64,000 nt of DNA from Flavobacteriaceae bacterium LSUCC0859. Its GTDB lineage: Bacteria; Bacteroidota; Bacteroidia; Flavobacteriales; Flavobacteriaceae. The stretch covers positions 220,862-284,861 of the forward strand of contig JAKOGP010000002.1 of NCBI GenBank assembly GCA_022239325.1, read 5' to 3'. Both the position numbers and the translations under genes were made by a program. The number at the start of each line of letters is the position of its first letter. Within the stretch, counting starts at the first letter, position 1. This document shows, piece after piece, positions 1 to 10,509 of the stretch. Under the pieces are notes generated by a model that had not been told where the DNA came from, did not search any database, and saw only the letters and a list, made by a program, of their open reading frames with translations.

Positions 1-2
1 AC

Positions 3-30
3 GGCGGCCCCATGGGCCGCCTTTTTTTTT
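3..30 (+). terminator. Intrinsic terminator of a gene left of the window
   Basis: An 8-bp G+C-rich stem (3-10 paired with 14-21, 3-nt loop) is followed by nine T residues at 22-30. It ends a plus-strand gene that lies outside the window and insulates recX. Confidence 0.85.
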
Positions 31-53
31 ACCTTTAATCCAGATTTTAAATC

Positions 54-536
54 ATGAATCCGAGCCATACCCTGGCAGAAGCCAAACAAAAAATAGAGCA
101 TTACTGCGCTTACCAAGAGCGCTGTCATAAAGAGGTGGTCCAGAAACTGAAACAAATGGGGATGATCCCTGCTGCTATTGACCAAATTATGGCTGAACTT
201 ATTGCGGAAAACTACCTGAATGAATTGCGTTTTGCACAAAGCTTTGCTCGGGGCAAATTCAGAATAAAGTCTTGGGGGAAAAACAGAATTAAGCGAGAGT
301 TAAAGGCGAGAGACATCTCTGATTATTGCATAAAATCTGGCCTTGCAGAAATAGACCAAGAAGATTACTTGAGCTGTTTTCACAGACTGGCAGAAAAAAA
401 AGCAGCCAGCCTGAGCCAACTTCCATTGACCCAACAGAAAAAAAAATTAGCAGACTTTTTGTTTTACAGAGGCTGGGAGAGCCATTTGGTCTTTGAAAAA
501 CTTAGTGAGCTGCCATTAGAAACTCCAGAAAATTAA
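54..536 (+). CDS. recX: Regulatory protein RecX
   Basis: 160-residue RecX-family protein. RecX binds RecA filaments and limits recombinase activity in the cytoplasm. The sequence shows the family layout of three-helix repeats: an N-terminal helical segment with a CxYQERC-like stretch, then the diagnostic run with FARGKF and WGKNRIKRELKARDI around residues 64-90, and a C-terminal repeat containing the aromatic FLFYRGW near residue 140. Length is normal for the family. The ATG at 54 is the first start after the upstream terminator. The gene seems monocistronic; the next gene begins 160 bp later after a repeat block. recA is not in the window. Confidence 0.9.
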   Translation: MNPSHTLAEAKQKIEHYCAYQERCHKEVVQKLKQMGMIPAAIDQIMAELIAENYLNELRFAQSFARGKFRIKSWGKNRIKRELKARDISDYCIKSGLAEIDQEDYLSCFHRLAEKKAASLSQLPLTQQKKKLADFLFYRGWESHLVFEKLSELPLETPEN

Positions 537-544
537 AACAAATC

Positions 545-694
545 GCACCTATCAAATATTAAAGCTAACTGTACCAATCATATATTAAAAACCAAAGTAC
601 CCCAACTGAAAATTTAGCAAAACGCTCCAATCAAAAATTAAAAAACAAAATGCCTCAATTAAAAATAAAAGTTAATTGCAGCAATCGAAATTAA
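545..694. repeat. Six degenerate tandem repeats of ~27 bp
   Basis: Between recX and the glycosyltransferase gene, a loosely conserved unit recurs six times (starts near 545, 571, 597, 624, 651 and 678). Each unit has a core resembling CCAATC followed by an AT-rich ATTAAA segment; the core spacing is 25-28 bp. The units are too divergent and have no spacers, so this is not a CRISPR array. They may be a decayed tandem duplication or an array of protein-binding sites upstream of the following gene. Confidence 0.6.
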
Positions 695-697
695 CGT

Positions 698-2131
698 ATG
701 AACTTAAATCGCTACATAAAAAGCCCCGCTAACAATCGCTATTTTTGGCTATGGCTGTTTTGTTGCGCCCTATTTATTAGATTTCCATTTTTCTTTAGAG
801 ATTATATAGATAAGGATGAAAGTACCTTTATTCTCATGGGACAAGCATGGGCAGAGGGACATCTTCCTTACACCTACTTATGGGACCTCAAACCCCCGCT
901 TACTTTTGGCTATTTTGCAGGAATTATAAGCCTGTTTGGGAAGTCCTTTTTTTGGATTAGATTGGGGGGCGTGCTTTTAGTAAGTTTTACAGCATATACC
1001 GTTTACCTCATTGCCATTAAAAATAAAGTCAGAAGAGAGTGGGCCGCTCTGATGTCTTTTTCGAGCTTGCTTTTCTCCAGTCTTTTTGGCAGTGTTCAAG
1101 GGGTGATGTCTGAGCATATTTCCATGCTGTTTCTCATGGGAGCTGTTTACCTCCTCCTTTTAAACAAAATCAAAATAGGTCATTATTTTTTGGCGGGGCT
1201 GCTATTAGGTTTTTCTGCCATGACCAAACTAAACTTAGCCTACGCCATACTGCTTTTAGGAGCGTATATCACTTTTAAAGAGATAAAGCAGAGGCCTTCA
1301 TTTTATTCCCTGAAGAAAACGCTTGCATTGGCCATTGGAGGGGCTTTAGGAGTAGGGATTACGGTAATGCCATATCTTTTTAAAGCCAGTCTTCAGATTT
1401 GGTGGGCATCTGTCTTTTTAGCATCGGGCAGCTATGCCCAAATAAACGGGAGTAACAGCCTTGTGCTCTTACCCCTTATAATAGGAATACTTGCCTATAT
1501 AATCTGGCGAAAAAACAGCACCATTAGCCTAATTGGTTTGGCACTTATTGGTGTTTTGGGCTCCTTTATTATGGCTGGAAAACTCAATGGCCACTATCTT
1601 CTGCAAGCCTATCCACTTTTTTTTCTACTCCTGGCAATTGGTTTTAAAAACAAGCAACTAGACCTCCCTAAATGGAGTCTAGTTTTCTTGTTATTGCTCC
1701 CTGTAGAGTCCTACCTTGAATACCAAAACGTATTTACGAATTACCAAGAGAAAGGCCATTTGTATAACGGAGAGGGAGTAGACATCCCTGACTATTTAGC
1801 AATGCAGCACCCTAGTGTTAGAAACATTCTTTTTCTTGAATACCACATAGGATATTGGCTGTTGGGACAAAAGCCTTTGAGTATGGCTGTTACCCACCCT
1901 AGCAATCTATTTAGGGAGCGTTTATTCCCCTATTTTAACCCCAGAAAAACCTCTCAGGAAGAATTAGAGCATCTATTGAACTTTGAGAAGCCAGGAGCTA
2001 TTGTGATAGATAAAAAACACAGTTTATTTAAAAACTACCCTGCTGAAAAAGCCTTTTTTGAAAGTCAGTTAGCTGCGTTTTACACCCGAGACACCCTGAT
2101 AGGTAAGGGCGTAGTGTATTTGAGAAAATAA
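698..2131 (+). CDS. GT-C fold membrane glycosyltransferase (GT39/ArnT-like)
   Basis: 477-residue polytopic inner-membrane protein with about 11 hydrophobic segments. The first periplasmic loop after TM1 has the acidic pair YIDKDESTF (about residues 36-44), followed by a conserved aromatic/Pro segment with WDLKPPL. This is the arrangement of GT-C enzymes (PMT/ArnT/GT83 type) that transfer sugars from polyprenyl-phosphate donors on the outer face of the inner membrane. Donor and acceptor cannot be told from sequence. No surface-polysaccharide genes flank it. The ATG at 698 directly follows the repeat block; no clear promoter box was seen. The assignment to the broad GT-C class is firm, the subfamily is not. 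Confidence 0.75.
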   Translation: MNLNRYIKSPANNRYFWLWLFCCALFIRFPFFFRDYIDKDESTFILMGQAWAEGHLPYTYLWDLKPPLTFGYFAGIISLFGKSFFWIRLGGVLLVSFTAYTVYLIAIKNKVRREWAALMSFSSLLFSSLFGSVQGVMSEHISMLFLMGAVYLLLLNKIKIGHYFLAGLLLGFSAMTKLNLAYAILLLGAYITFKEIKQRPSFYSLKKTLALAIGGALGVGITVMPYLFKASLQIWWASVFLASGSYAQINGSNSLVLLPLIIGILAYIIWRKNSTISLIGLALIGVLGSFIMAGKLNGHYLLQAYPLFFLLLAIGFKNKQLDLPKWSLVFLLLLPVESYLEYQNVFTNYQEKGHLYNGEGVDIPDYLAMQHPSVRNILFLEYHIGYWLLGQKPLSMAVTHPSNLFRERLFPYFNPRKTSQEELEHLLNFEKPGAIVIDKKHSLFKNYPAEKAFFESQLAAFYTRDTLIGKGVVYLRK

Positions 2132-2144
2132 CCCAATAGGCAGG

Positions 2145-3956
2145 TTAATTTATACGGTATTGTACCCCAATCATAAAATTTACTCCTGCTGCTGGTACCA
2201 AATTTGTTTCTGAAAAGGACTCGTCTAACAAGTTGTTTCCTATGAATGACCAGGTTATCTGAGAGCTAACATACCTTAGAGAGGCGTCAAACACTCGGTA
2301 ATTTGTCCCATTAGTGCGCTCTAAATACCTGTAGTTCACACTAGCTGGCCATTGCTTAGAAAGCTGGAGTTGCGCTGTTGCAGAAAGCTGGTGCTTTAAA
2401 GAGTTAATAGCATACCTAGAAAAAGGAACCTGGACCTCTTTTATAGCATCGTCAATATAGGTGTAGGCCAACTGAAGCTTTTGTGGTTGTCCCCATAGGT
2501 GTAGCTTCTGGCTCCCCTGAAATTCAAAACCGGTAGTACTCAAGGCTGCGAAATTTTGAGCCTCCCAAAGGGCGCCCTCGTCAAACTTCACATAATCTAT
2601 CAGATTGTCTGTATCTCTATTGAAAATAGCAAGACTCAGTTGGTTTTGAGTGCTGTGGTACTGGAATCCAAGCTCCCAGGAAAAAGCGTCTTCAGGCTCT
2701 AAATTTTCATTCCCTAAGGTATTCCTGTCTGCATAGTACAAATCGGTGTAGGTAGGAATCCTGTAGGTGTACCCAAAGTTGGCATAGGTCTTAAATTTTG
2801 TATTCCATGCATAACCTACATCCATACCGGGAAAGGCGTGGAAATCAAAATCAGAAAAATAATTGAGCGCTACCCCAGGGGTTACATCCAATTTATTAAA
2901 TGAAAAACGCTGTTCTACAAAAGCAGTAAATTGAGTGCGATCCCGCGCCCCTAAGTTATTTGAGCGAATACTCACCTGAGAAACATCTATTCCCATTCCT
3001 GTAAGGCCCCAACTAGAGCTGTAATTGGCCATTATAGCAGCACCCACTTTATTAGAAATATGAAGGTTCCTGTACACTGCTGGATTGTTTCTAATATAGA
3101 TGTATTCATCCTGATTTCGCTTCCAAAATATGCTAGGCGTAAACACCCAATTTTCCTTATTTATTTTGGTCTGTAGAGAAACCAGACTGGCCTGGGTAGC
3201 CTCGTACTGATCCGTTGCAGAAGGTGTAGCATAAAAGCCGTTAGCGCCAAAGTCTCTATCTATAAAGCTTGCCATGAGGTCTATGGGCTGTCCTTGGGTG
3301 TTAAAACTGGCTTTTGTAAATAAATTTAAGTTTCTAAAGTCCGTGTTGTAACGATAACCCTGGGAAGTATTCCTAGACACGTGAAAGATCTGTTTGCTAT
3401 TATCCTGTTCTAATTGAAGGCTTAAACCGCCTTGGGTTTGTTCAAAGGAGCCCAACCCAGCACTTAGCATAGCTTTGACTTCTAGATCTTTCTTAGTCAC
3501 AATATTAATAGCTCCTGTAAAAGCATTGGCTCCAAATATTCTGGCTGCAGGTCCCTTGACAATTTCTATGCGCTCTATGAGCTCTAAGGGGAGCGCAATG
3601 TTTAGAGTGTGATGCCCTGTTTGTGGGTCCTCTGCTTTAACACCGTCTATAAGCAGTAAGGTTTGGTCAAAACTCCCCCCTCTTATATAGAGGTCTGCCT
3701 GCTGGCCTCCTGCTCCTCTTCTTCTGATGTCTACACCCGCAACAGAAAGTAATAATTCTGCCAAATTAGTAGCTGTAGACTGCTTGATGTCGGCTTGGCT
3801 AACGATCTGAATAGTTCTTGAATTTTCTGATAGCGGCAGGGCAATTCTTCCCGCATTGAGTACTACTTCCTCTAAGGTTTGGGTTTGAATAGAGTCTTGT
3901 GCCTGAAGGAGAAAGCCCATCATAAAAATGATTGGTAAAATAAAAGCTTTTTTCAT
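2145..3956 (-). CDS. TonB-dependent outer-membrane receptor, BtuB-like
   Basis: 603-residue TonB-dependent receptor. The start at 3956 gives a clean signal peptide (MKKAFILPIIFMMGFLLQAQ); longer readings run into the atpC terminator hairpin and are rejected. A TonB-box-like LEEVVL is followed by a plug domain (about 35-150) with the IRGG, LLIDGV, PAARIFGANAFTGAINI and VTKK blocks, then a 22-strand-type barrel. Size and lack of an N-terminal carboxypeptidase-like domain match the BtuB/cobalamin and small-siderophore class. No cobalamin riboswitch is visible upstream, so the substrate is open. The start codon is only 10-20 nt from the terminator of atpDC and no TAnnTTTG box was found, so its transcription is unexplained. 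Confidence 0.85.
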   Translation of the reverse strand: MKKAFILPIIFMMGFLLQAQDSIQTQTLEEVVLNAGRIALPLSENSRTIQIVSQADIKQSTATNLAELLLSVAGVDIRRRGAGGQQADLYIRGGSFDQTLLLIDGVKAEDPQTGHHTLNIALPLELIERIEIVKGPAARIFGANAFTGAINIVTKKDLEVKAMLSAGLGSFEQTQGGLSLQLEQDNSKQIFHVSRNTSQGYRYNTDFRNLNLFTKASFNTQGQPIDLMASFIDRDFGANGFYATPSATDQYEATQASLVSLQTKINKENWVFTPSIFWKRNQDEYIYIRNNPAVYRNLHISNKVGAAIMANYSSSWGLTGMGIDVSQVSIRSNNLGARDRTQFTAFVEQRFSFNKLDVTPGVALNYFSDFDFHAFPGMDVGYAWNTKFKTYANFGYTYRIPTYTDLYYADRNTLGNENLEPEDAFSWELGFQYHSTQNQLSLAIFNRDTDNLIDYVKFDEGALWEAQNFAALSTTGFEFQGSQKLHLWGQPQKLQLAYTYIDDAIKEVQVPFSRYAINSLKHQLSATAQLQLSKQWPASVNYRYLERTNGTNYRVFDASLRYVSSQITWSFIGNNLLDESFSETNLVPAAGVNFMIGVQYRIN

Positions 3957-3966
3957 AAAGTTTGTT

Positions 3967-4002
3967 CCAAAAAAAAGGCTGCTATACAATATAGCAGCCT
4001 TT
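3967..4002 (-). terminator. Terminator of the atpD-atpC operon
   Basis: A perfect 13-bp stem (3974-3986 with 3990-4002, 3-nt loop) is followed on the minus strand by a run of eight T residues (3969-3976). It lies 17 nt after the atpC stop codon and just before the start of the next receptor gene. Confidence 0.85.
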
Positions 4003-4019
4003 AAAGTGATAAAAAAAGA

Positions 4020-4298
4020 TTAGTCTGCTAAGACTATGATTGTATTGTTTTTGACCTCTAGGGTGCCACTTTGAATAGACAGACTGTAAGCCCCTTGGCC
4101 AACAGAGGTAAATCTAGAGGCTTGCTCTTCTTGTAGCCTCTCTACTCCTTGAATTTTAATTTCTCCAGCACCTAGCGCTGCTACCAATGGGGCGTGGGCG
4201 CTTAGTACTTGAAAAGAACCATCTGTACCGGGAGCGGTTACCGAGCTAATCTCACCTGAATATAGTGTAGCTTCTGGAGATACTATTTCTACATGCAT
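4020..4298 (-). CDS. atpC: F1Fo ATP synthase epsilon subunit (short form)
   Basis: 92-residue epsilon subunit of the F1 sector. It holds the N-terminal beta-sandwich (opening MHVEIVSPEATLYSG, with the TAPGTDGSFQVLSAHAPLVAALG block) but lacks the C-terminal helical hairpin seen in the ~135-residue enterobacterial protein. Short forms are usual in this phylum. It is 26 bp downstream of atpD, and together the pair forms an operon with a strong terminator. The other F-type subunits are not in the window, so atpDC is split from the main ATP synthase cluster, a layout known in Bacteroidota. Confidence 0.93.
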   Translation of the reverse strand: MHVEIVSPEATLYSGEISSVTAPGTDGSFQVLSAHAPLVAALGAGEIKIQGVERLQEEQASRFTSVGQGAYSLSIQSGTLEVKNNTIIVLAD

Positions 4299-4324
4299 AA
4301 TGCTTGTTTTAAATAAGAATATGA

Positions 4325-5854
<1,530 letters not shown>

Positions 5855-5904
5855 TTACATACTTCCTAGAAATCAAGCATTTAAACAATGCTTATTTCAG
5901 GCTG

Positions 5905-5912
5905 CAAATATA
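5905..5912 (-). promoter_or_regulatory. Candidate -7 promoter box of atpDC
   Basis: On the minus strand this reads TATATTTG, an exact match to the Bacteroidota -7 consensus TAnnTTTG. Predicted transcription start is near 5901, giving a leader of roughly 68 nt before the atpD ATG. The -33 box is weak. Confidence 0.5.
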
Positions 5913-5930
5913 AGTGTTTAAACTGGAAAT

Positions 5931-5971
5931 AAAAACGGGATTTTTCCAAATTGTGGAAAAATCCCGTTTTT
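5931..5971 (-). terminator. Terminator after the SGNH hydrolase gene (possibly bidirectional)
   Basis: Perfect 18-bp inverted repeat (5931-5948 with 5954-5971, 5-nt loop) whose outer arms are A5/T5 tracts. It follows the stop codon at 5991 on the minus strand and separates this operon from the atpD promoter. Confidence 0.85.
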
Positions 5972-5990
5972 ATTAAAAGTTCAAACTATT

Positions 5991-7568
5991 TTACTGTAAA
6001 GCTGGGCTAAAATTAGTTGGGTAATCCCCAAGGTCTAATAAATTACCAGAAGCTTCAAAATTCGTACCATATGTGGCGTCTAAAGTCTTCATCATTAAAT
6101 TACTAATCAGAGCGTATCCTCTAGGGGTTGGGTGAACCCCATCTAATGAAAAAGCCCCACCAGTTACTAAATTAGACGTTAGCTTATACTTCCCATCGGT
6201 TATCCCTCCAGCAGCTAATTGCTGCATAAATTGATTAGCGTCAAAGAAAGCCAATCCAGCAGCGGTAGCAGAAGCTTTTATAATACCATTATAAGCGTCA
6301 ATAGCTGTTTTAATTTCTGCTTGTTCCTGTGGCGTGAGCACCCATTTGTCTGCCAGAGGGAATGAAACACCATTTACTGAAGCCTGACCTGCCTGTGCAG
6401 CAGAGGCTCCCATAGACATTAAAGCTGCTACATTCTCCATATTTACCTCCCCAATGATAGAAGAACTTGGCAGTACTAATAAATCTTCTGCTGTCGCTTG
6501 TCTATATTTAGGAAGGGCCGCAAATGCAGGATTAATTGCACCTAAATCTGTTAGAAACTCATCTATGATAACTACTGCGTTTCCAGCTCCAGCACTAAAT
6601 GATATCTGTCTCTTAGCTAGCTCTTCTGCAGAAAATAAGCCAGTACCCTGAAGGGCTTGAAAAGCCGCTTGTAAACCGCCGTTATAAGGGGCATAGGCGG
6701 CATTTAATGCCGTTGCTGTGGCAGCGTCTAATGGCACGGGGTTGTGAGGAACTGTGGTAAAGTGTGGAATGCTAGTAACATAAGGTACATTAGCCACAAT
6801 TCCTTTAGCTCCACCAGCTGTTAATGTGGCTATAAGAGCACCATAAGTTCCGTCAAAACCAACACCAGGAGCTCCATTTACCGGAGTAAGAGGGTTGGTT
6901 CCGTCACCACCTGTAGTGGCATAGCCTAAGGCGTCATTGTTCCCTATCCACAAGGAAAAGAAGGTAGGAGACTGCGCCATAGCGTCAGACAACACAGAGG
7001 CATTGGGCTCCGAGGCCATTCTTACAAAGTAAGGATTGGCCAGTCCTAAGGCCACATTGGCCACATTCCCATATCCTGGAGCTAATAAGTGATAACTCTT
7101 AGCTCCTGGAACGCCCATATTGTTAAAAGGGCCAGTTGGATTATTTAATACAATGTCAGTAGTAGGTAAGGCGGCAGGATTGACACTTAACAATGAGGCT
7201 GGTCCTGCTCCGTTAAAAATTAACCTAGGACCTGCAATTTGGGTTCCTGCTAAGAGTAAACCACCATTGTTGTCATTCATTAAAGGTTGGCTAAAGCTAC
7301 CTCCTCCTATCATCGCAAACTTTTGCGCCAACATATTTGGCATGGAGAGTTGCTGAGACGCTTTAAATAAAGCATTATCCGTATATCCAGCGGTAAGAGA
7401 GTTTCCTATAGAGACATAATTAGAGACATTTAAACTCCCGGCATCAAGTGCAGGTAATTCAGCAGCAGGTGCTGGCCCCTCAATAGGGTCTTGCTCACAG
7501 GAAACCAATAGGGCGGCACCCAATACAAAAGGCAAGTATTTTGATATATGAAATGTAAACTTTTTCAT
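5991..7568 (-). CDS. SGNH/GDSL-like hydrolase lipoprotein
   Basis: 525-residue predicted lipoprotein (lipobox LLVSC, Cys24) with a permuted SGNH hydrolase signature: block I SIGNSLTAGY (Ser57), block II Gly in GVPG (about 152), block III IGNND (208-212) and block V DGVHP with Asp476 and His479 as the remaining triad members. The usual GDSL is GNSL here. Such enzymes are esterases or lipases; the substrate is unknown. It starts 2 bp after the stop of the TonB receptor gene upstream, so the two are translationally linked. An outer-membrane receptor paired with a surface esterase suggests uptake of an esterified or lipidic compound (inference). Gly/Ala/Asn-rich inserts make it longer than typical family members. 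Confidence 0.8.
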   Translation of the reverse strand: MKKFTFHISKYLPFVLGAALLVSCEQDPIEGPAPAAELPALDAGSLNVSNYVSIGNSLTAGYTDNALFKASQQLSMPNMLAQKFAMIGGGSFSQPLMNDNNGGLLLAGTQIAGPRLIFNGAGPASLLSVNPAALPTTDIVLNNPTGPFNNMGVPGAKSYHLLAPGYGNVANVALGLANPYFVRMASEPNASVLSDAMAQSPTFFSLWIGNNDALGYATTGGDGTNPLTPVNGAPGVGFDGTYGALIATLTAGGAKGIVANVPYVTSIPHFTTVPHNPVPLDAATATALNAAYAPYNGGLQAAFQALQGTGLFSAEELAKRQISFSAGAGNAVVIIDEFLTDLGAINPAFAALPKYRQATAEDLLVLPSSSIIGEVNMENVAALMSMGASAAQAGQASVNGVSFPLADKWVLTPQEQAEIKTAIDAYNGIIKASATAAGLAFFDANQFMQQLAAGGITDGKYKLTSNLVTGGAFSLDGVHPTPRGYALISNLMMKTLDATYGTNFEASGNLLDLGDYPTNFSPALQ

Positions 7569-7570
7569 GT

Positions 7571-10372
7571 TTAGTTATTTATAGTTAGTGAAAGATAGTA
7601 TTGAGAACCAATCATACCCGTACCAAAGGCAGTAAAGTAATCGTATCCTCCTAAATTAGCTGCACCCAATTTTAAGGTAGACTTCAAAGAGGGGATGGTA
7701 TAATTAATCTGAGCGTCTACTGTAGAGAAAGAAGGAACTTCTCCGTCTCCAAAAGCGGCTTCCCAGAAATAACTGTCGCTCCATCTCCAAGCCACATTAA
7801 ATCCAAAATTATCCACCAATTCTGTTGAACCAAAGCTGGCTTTTACCTTGTGCTCTGGAGTATTAAAGTTGGTTCTGAAATCTGGATGTGCTGCCTTGTC
7901 AAAATCTTGTTTGGTATAAGTGTAATTGGCAGTTAAGTCAAACTTTCTAAACATCTTAGCAGAAATCATTCCAGATCCTCCGTATGAATTTACGTCTACT
8001 TTAGAGTTGGTATAGGCTTGGTATACCTGATAGTCCCCTAAAGAAATAGCCGCTAGAGACAAACTATTGTCTCCCACCTGACCATAATAAGGAGCAATCA
8101 CATTTTCTCCAGAGATAAAGTCCTTGTATTGGTTGTAGTAGGCACTCATATCTATGGTTACTGTTCCTATTTTACCTCTGTATCCAACTTCCATAGAAGT
8201 TACTTGCTCTGGCTTTACCAGACCTGGGTTAGCCACTTCTAAGACAGCTGGGTTACCTGTCGCAGCTAAAGCTTGTACGGAGGAGGCAGTATAAGAATTT
8301 TCATAGGCAGCCCTACCAAATTGGGTAATGCTAGCAGGCTGGCCATATACGTTTTGTGCCGTAGCGCTCACAGAAAAATCTCTTGAATACCTGTCTAAAT
8401 TATCTGCAGCAGAACCTACCAAAATAGCCCTACCTGCGTCCAATCCAATAAACAGATCTTGGGTTGTTGGATTTCTAAAACCTGTTTGTAAAGAGAAACG
8501 CATATTGTGGTTTCTGTTCACAAAGTAAGCAGCAGATAACCTGGGAGAAAAGAAACCGTCATACAATTCAGACTTGTCATAACGAACAGAACCTGTTAAT
8601 TTTAAAGAAGATTCCTCACTCATCTCAAAGCTCTCTTGAATTTGGGTGTAAATACCAGCCTCGTTGTAAGCAATAGGGCCATCTGAATCTGTGTAAATAG
8701 TTCCAGAGGAGTTTAAGTCATATCTTCTAAAAGACCCTCCAATTTGTATGTCTGCAAAGTCTATTAAATGGCTAAAATTATAATTGGCGTCTGCATGGTA
8801 ATACTTAGAGGCGTCTTGGAATTTAGACCCTGTAGATAAGTTTGGGTCTGCCACACTTTTATCAAATGCCGCTTGGAATTGAGCTGTACCAGGCTCAAAA
8901 CGTCCGGTCTGAGCCGTAGCCAAACCAGCAGCGTGAGCCGCTTCCTGTGTTGCCCCACTTAAGGTGGCTAGGACAAAAGCCCCTGTGTACTCTCCAAACC
9001 AAGTACTGTCATCTTTCCAAGCACGGTTAATATTAATTCCAGTAAAAACCATATCATAAGAGTCTCCAGCGTCATCAGACACCACATAACCCCTTACAAA
9101 GAAATTGTCATTACGCATCTCTATTTTATGCTGCTGTTGCATGAAGTTTTTAATGTTGTAGCGGTTGGTTCCCTGGTAAATGGTATTTCCAGTTCCGTAT
9201 TTCCCTACGTAAGCTATCTCAAAATCATTGGCAAAGGGTCTGTAATATAGGCCCCAGTCTGCCTTTAAACTTTCTGCATTGTAATTGGTAAGATCACTTT
9301 CCATATAACCTGGTCTAGAAACCACTACAGAAGGTACCAGCGCATTTGCTCCAGAGGGAAGTATTCCCAATCCTTCTAAAGCCACGGCTACTTCTTTTAT
9401 GTTGGTTGCCACCTCGTCTCCATAGACGTTTACTCCGTCATAATCCAAATTATCTCTGGTAAAGCCGTTGTTTCTCTTATCTGTAATATTATTGGCTACC
9501 CAATCGGTTCCTTTTAAGTACCCCACATTCACCTTGGCGGCAAATTTGTCTGAGAATTTTTTAGCCAGACGGATACTCATATCTGTGTAAGGATTATTTT
9601 CGGGGTTTCCAAAACTGCCAGAGGCATTCTGTGAAGTTACCCCTCTCTTCAAAGACACACTTACGCCTTCAAAATCAAAAGGATTTTTAGATCTCATAAA
9701 AAGAATCCCGTTAAAGGCGTTGGCTCCGTATAAGGCAGAGGAAGCTCCCGGAAGCAATTCTACACTTTGCACATCGGTTTCTATCATACCTACTAAGTTC
9801 CCAATGGGAAAGTTCAGTGCCGGTGTAGAGTTGTCCATACCGTCTACCAATTGCATGAAACGCGTGTTGGCAAAGGTGGCAAAACCTCTGGTATTAATAG
9901 ATTTAAAGGTAAGTGAGTTGGTGTTCACGTCTACCCCCTTTAAATTTTCAAGACCGTCATAAAAATCTACTGAGGCTGTATTTTTAATTTCTTTGATACC
10001 AAAGCGCTCCACAGTCACTGGAGATTCAAACAATCGCTCCGGCGTTCTAGAGGCAGAAATTACTATCTCGTCCAATAGGGTGTTCGCAGACTCTAATGTG
10101 ATTTGAACATTTTGATTGTTTGCTGTAACGCGAGCTGTAGCTGCAGCAAATCCAATACTTGTTACTTTAAGTGTAAATGGAGGCACTTCTGAGGTCTCCA
10201 ACACAAAATTTCCATCGAAGTCAGTAACTGTTCCTATGGGCTTTCCGTCTATGACAACATTAGCTCCTGGTACAGGCATGCTGTCACTGTCTACCACAGT
10301 TCCCTTAACAGTGGTCTGTGAATATCCCACAAAAGCGAGGCACAGCGAAAGCATTAGAAAAAGATTTTTCAT
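7571..10372 (-). CDS. TonB-dependent receptor with N-terminal carboxypeptidase-regulatory-like domain
   Basis: 933-residue outer-membrane receptor. Signal peptide (1-18, ending VGYSQ), carboxypeptidase-regulatory-like domain (about 20-105, with GTVVDSDSMPVPGANVVIDG and TDFDGNF blocks), TonB-box-like LDEIVISAS, plug domain (about 115-235, with VELLPGASSALYGANAFNGIL) and a long barrel. The ATG at 10372 gives the signal peptide directly. It heads a two-gene unit with the SGNH hydrolase lipoprotein. A near-consensus minus-strand box TATCTTGC lies at 10399-10406, about 27 bp upstream. No SusD-like partner is present, so it is not a classic SusCD pair. Substrate not determinable. Confidence 0.88.
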   Translation of the reverse strand: MKNLFLMLSLCLAFVGYSQTTVKGTVVDSDSMPVPGANVVIDGKPIGTVTDFDGNFVLETSEVPPFTLKVTSIGFAAATARVTANNQNVQITLESANTLLDEIVISASRTPERLFESPVTVERFGIKEIKNTASVDFYDGLENLKGVDVNTNSLTFKSINTRGFATFANTRFMQLVDGMDNSTPALNFPIGNLVGMIETDVQSVELLPGASSALYGANAFNGILFMRSKNPFDFEGVSVSLKRGVTSQNASGSFGNPENNPYTDMSIRLAKKFSDKFAAKVNVGYLKGTDWVANNITDKRNNGFTRDNLDYDGVNVYGDEVATNIKEVAVALEGLGILPSGANALVPSVVVSRPGYMESDLTNYNAESLKADWGLYYRPFANDFEIAYVGKYGTGNTIYQGTNRYNIKNFMQQQHKIEMRNDNFFVRGYVVSDDAGDSYDMVFTGININRAWKDDSTWFGEYTGAFVLATLSGATQEAAHAAGLATAQTGRFEPGTAQFQAAFDKSVADPNLSTGSKFQDASKYYHADANYNFSHLIDFADIQIGGSFRRYDLNSSGTIYTDSDGPIAYNEAGIYTQIQESFEMSEESSLKLTGSVRYDKSELYDGFFSPRLSAAYFVNRNHNMRFSLQTGFRNPTTQDLFIGLDAGRAILVGSAADNLDRYSRDFSVSATAQNVYGQPASITQFGRAAYENSYTASSVQALAATGNPAVLEVANPGLVKPEQVTSMEVGYRGKIGTVTIDMSAYYNQYKDFISGENVIAPYYGQVGDNSLSLAAISLGDYQVYQAYTNSKVDVNSYGGSGMISAKMFRKFDLTANYTYTKQDFDKAAHPDFRTNFNTPEHKVKASFGSTELVDNFGFNVAWRWSDSYFWEAAFGDGEVPSFSTVDAQINYTIPSLKSTLKLGAANLGGYDYFTAFGTGMIGSQYYLSLTINN

Positions 10373-10509
10373 AAGTTTTTACAGTTTAGTTTATTAAAGC
10401 AAGATACTGCTTTTTTTAATTATTTAGAAAAAAAGCATTCAAAGAAGGGCTTTTTCAAAAAATAGGGACTATAAATTTATGAATACTCAAAAGCAGGCGC
10501 TGGCGGAAG

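Noticed and set aside
545-694. CRISPR-like regular repeats
   Set aside because: Units are degenerate, adjacent without spacers and not palindromic, and no cas gene is nearby.
3957-4019. Cobalamin riboswitch before the BtuB-like gene
   Set aside because: Only a simple terminator hairpin fits in the short gap; no B12-box sequence is present.
7571-10372. SusCD-type glycan utilisation locus
   Set aside because: The receptor is paired with an SGNH hydrolase lipoprotein rather than a SusD homologue, and no glycoside hydrolase is nearby.
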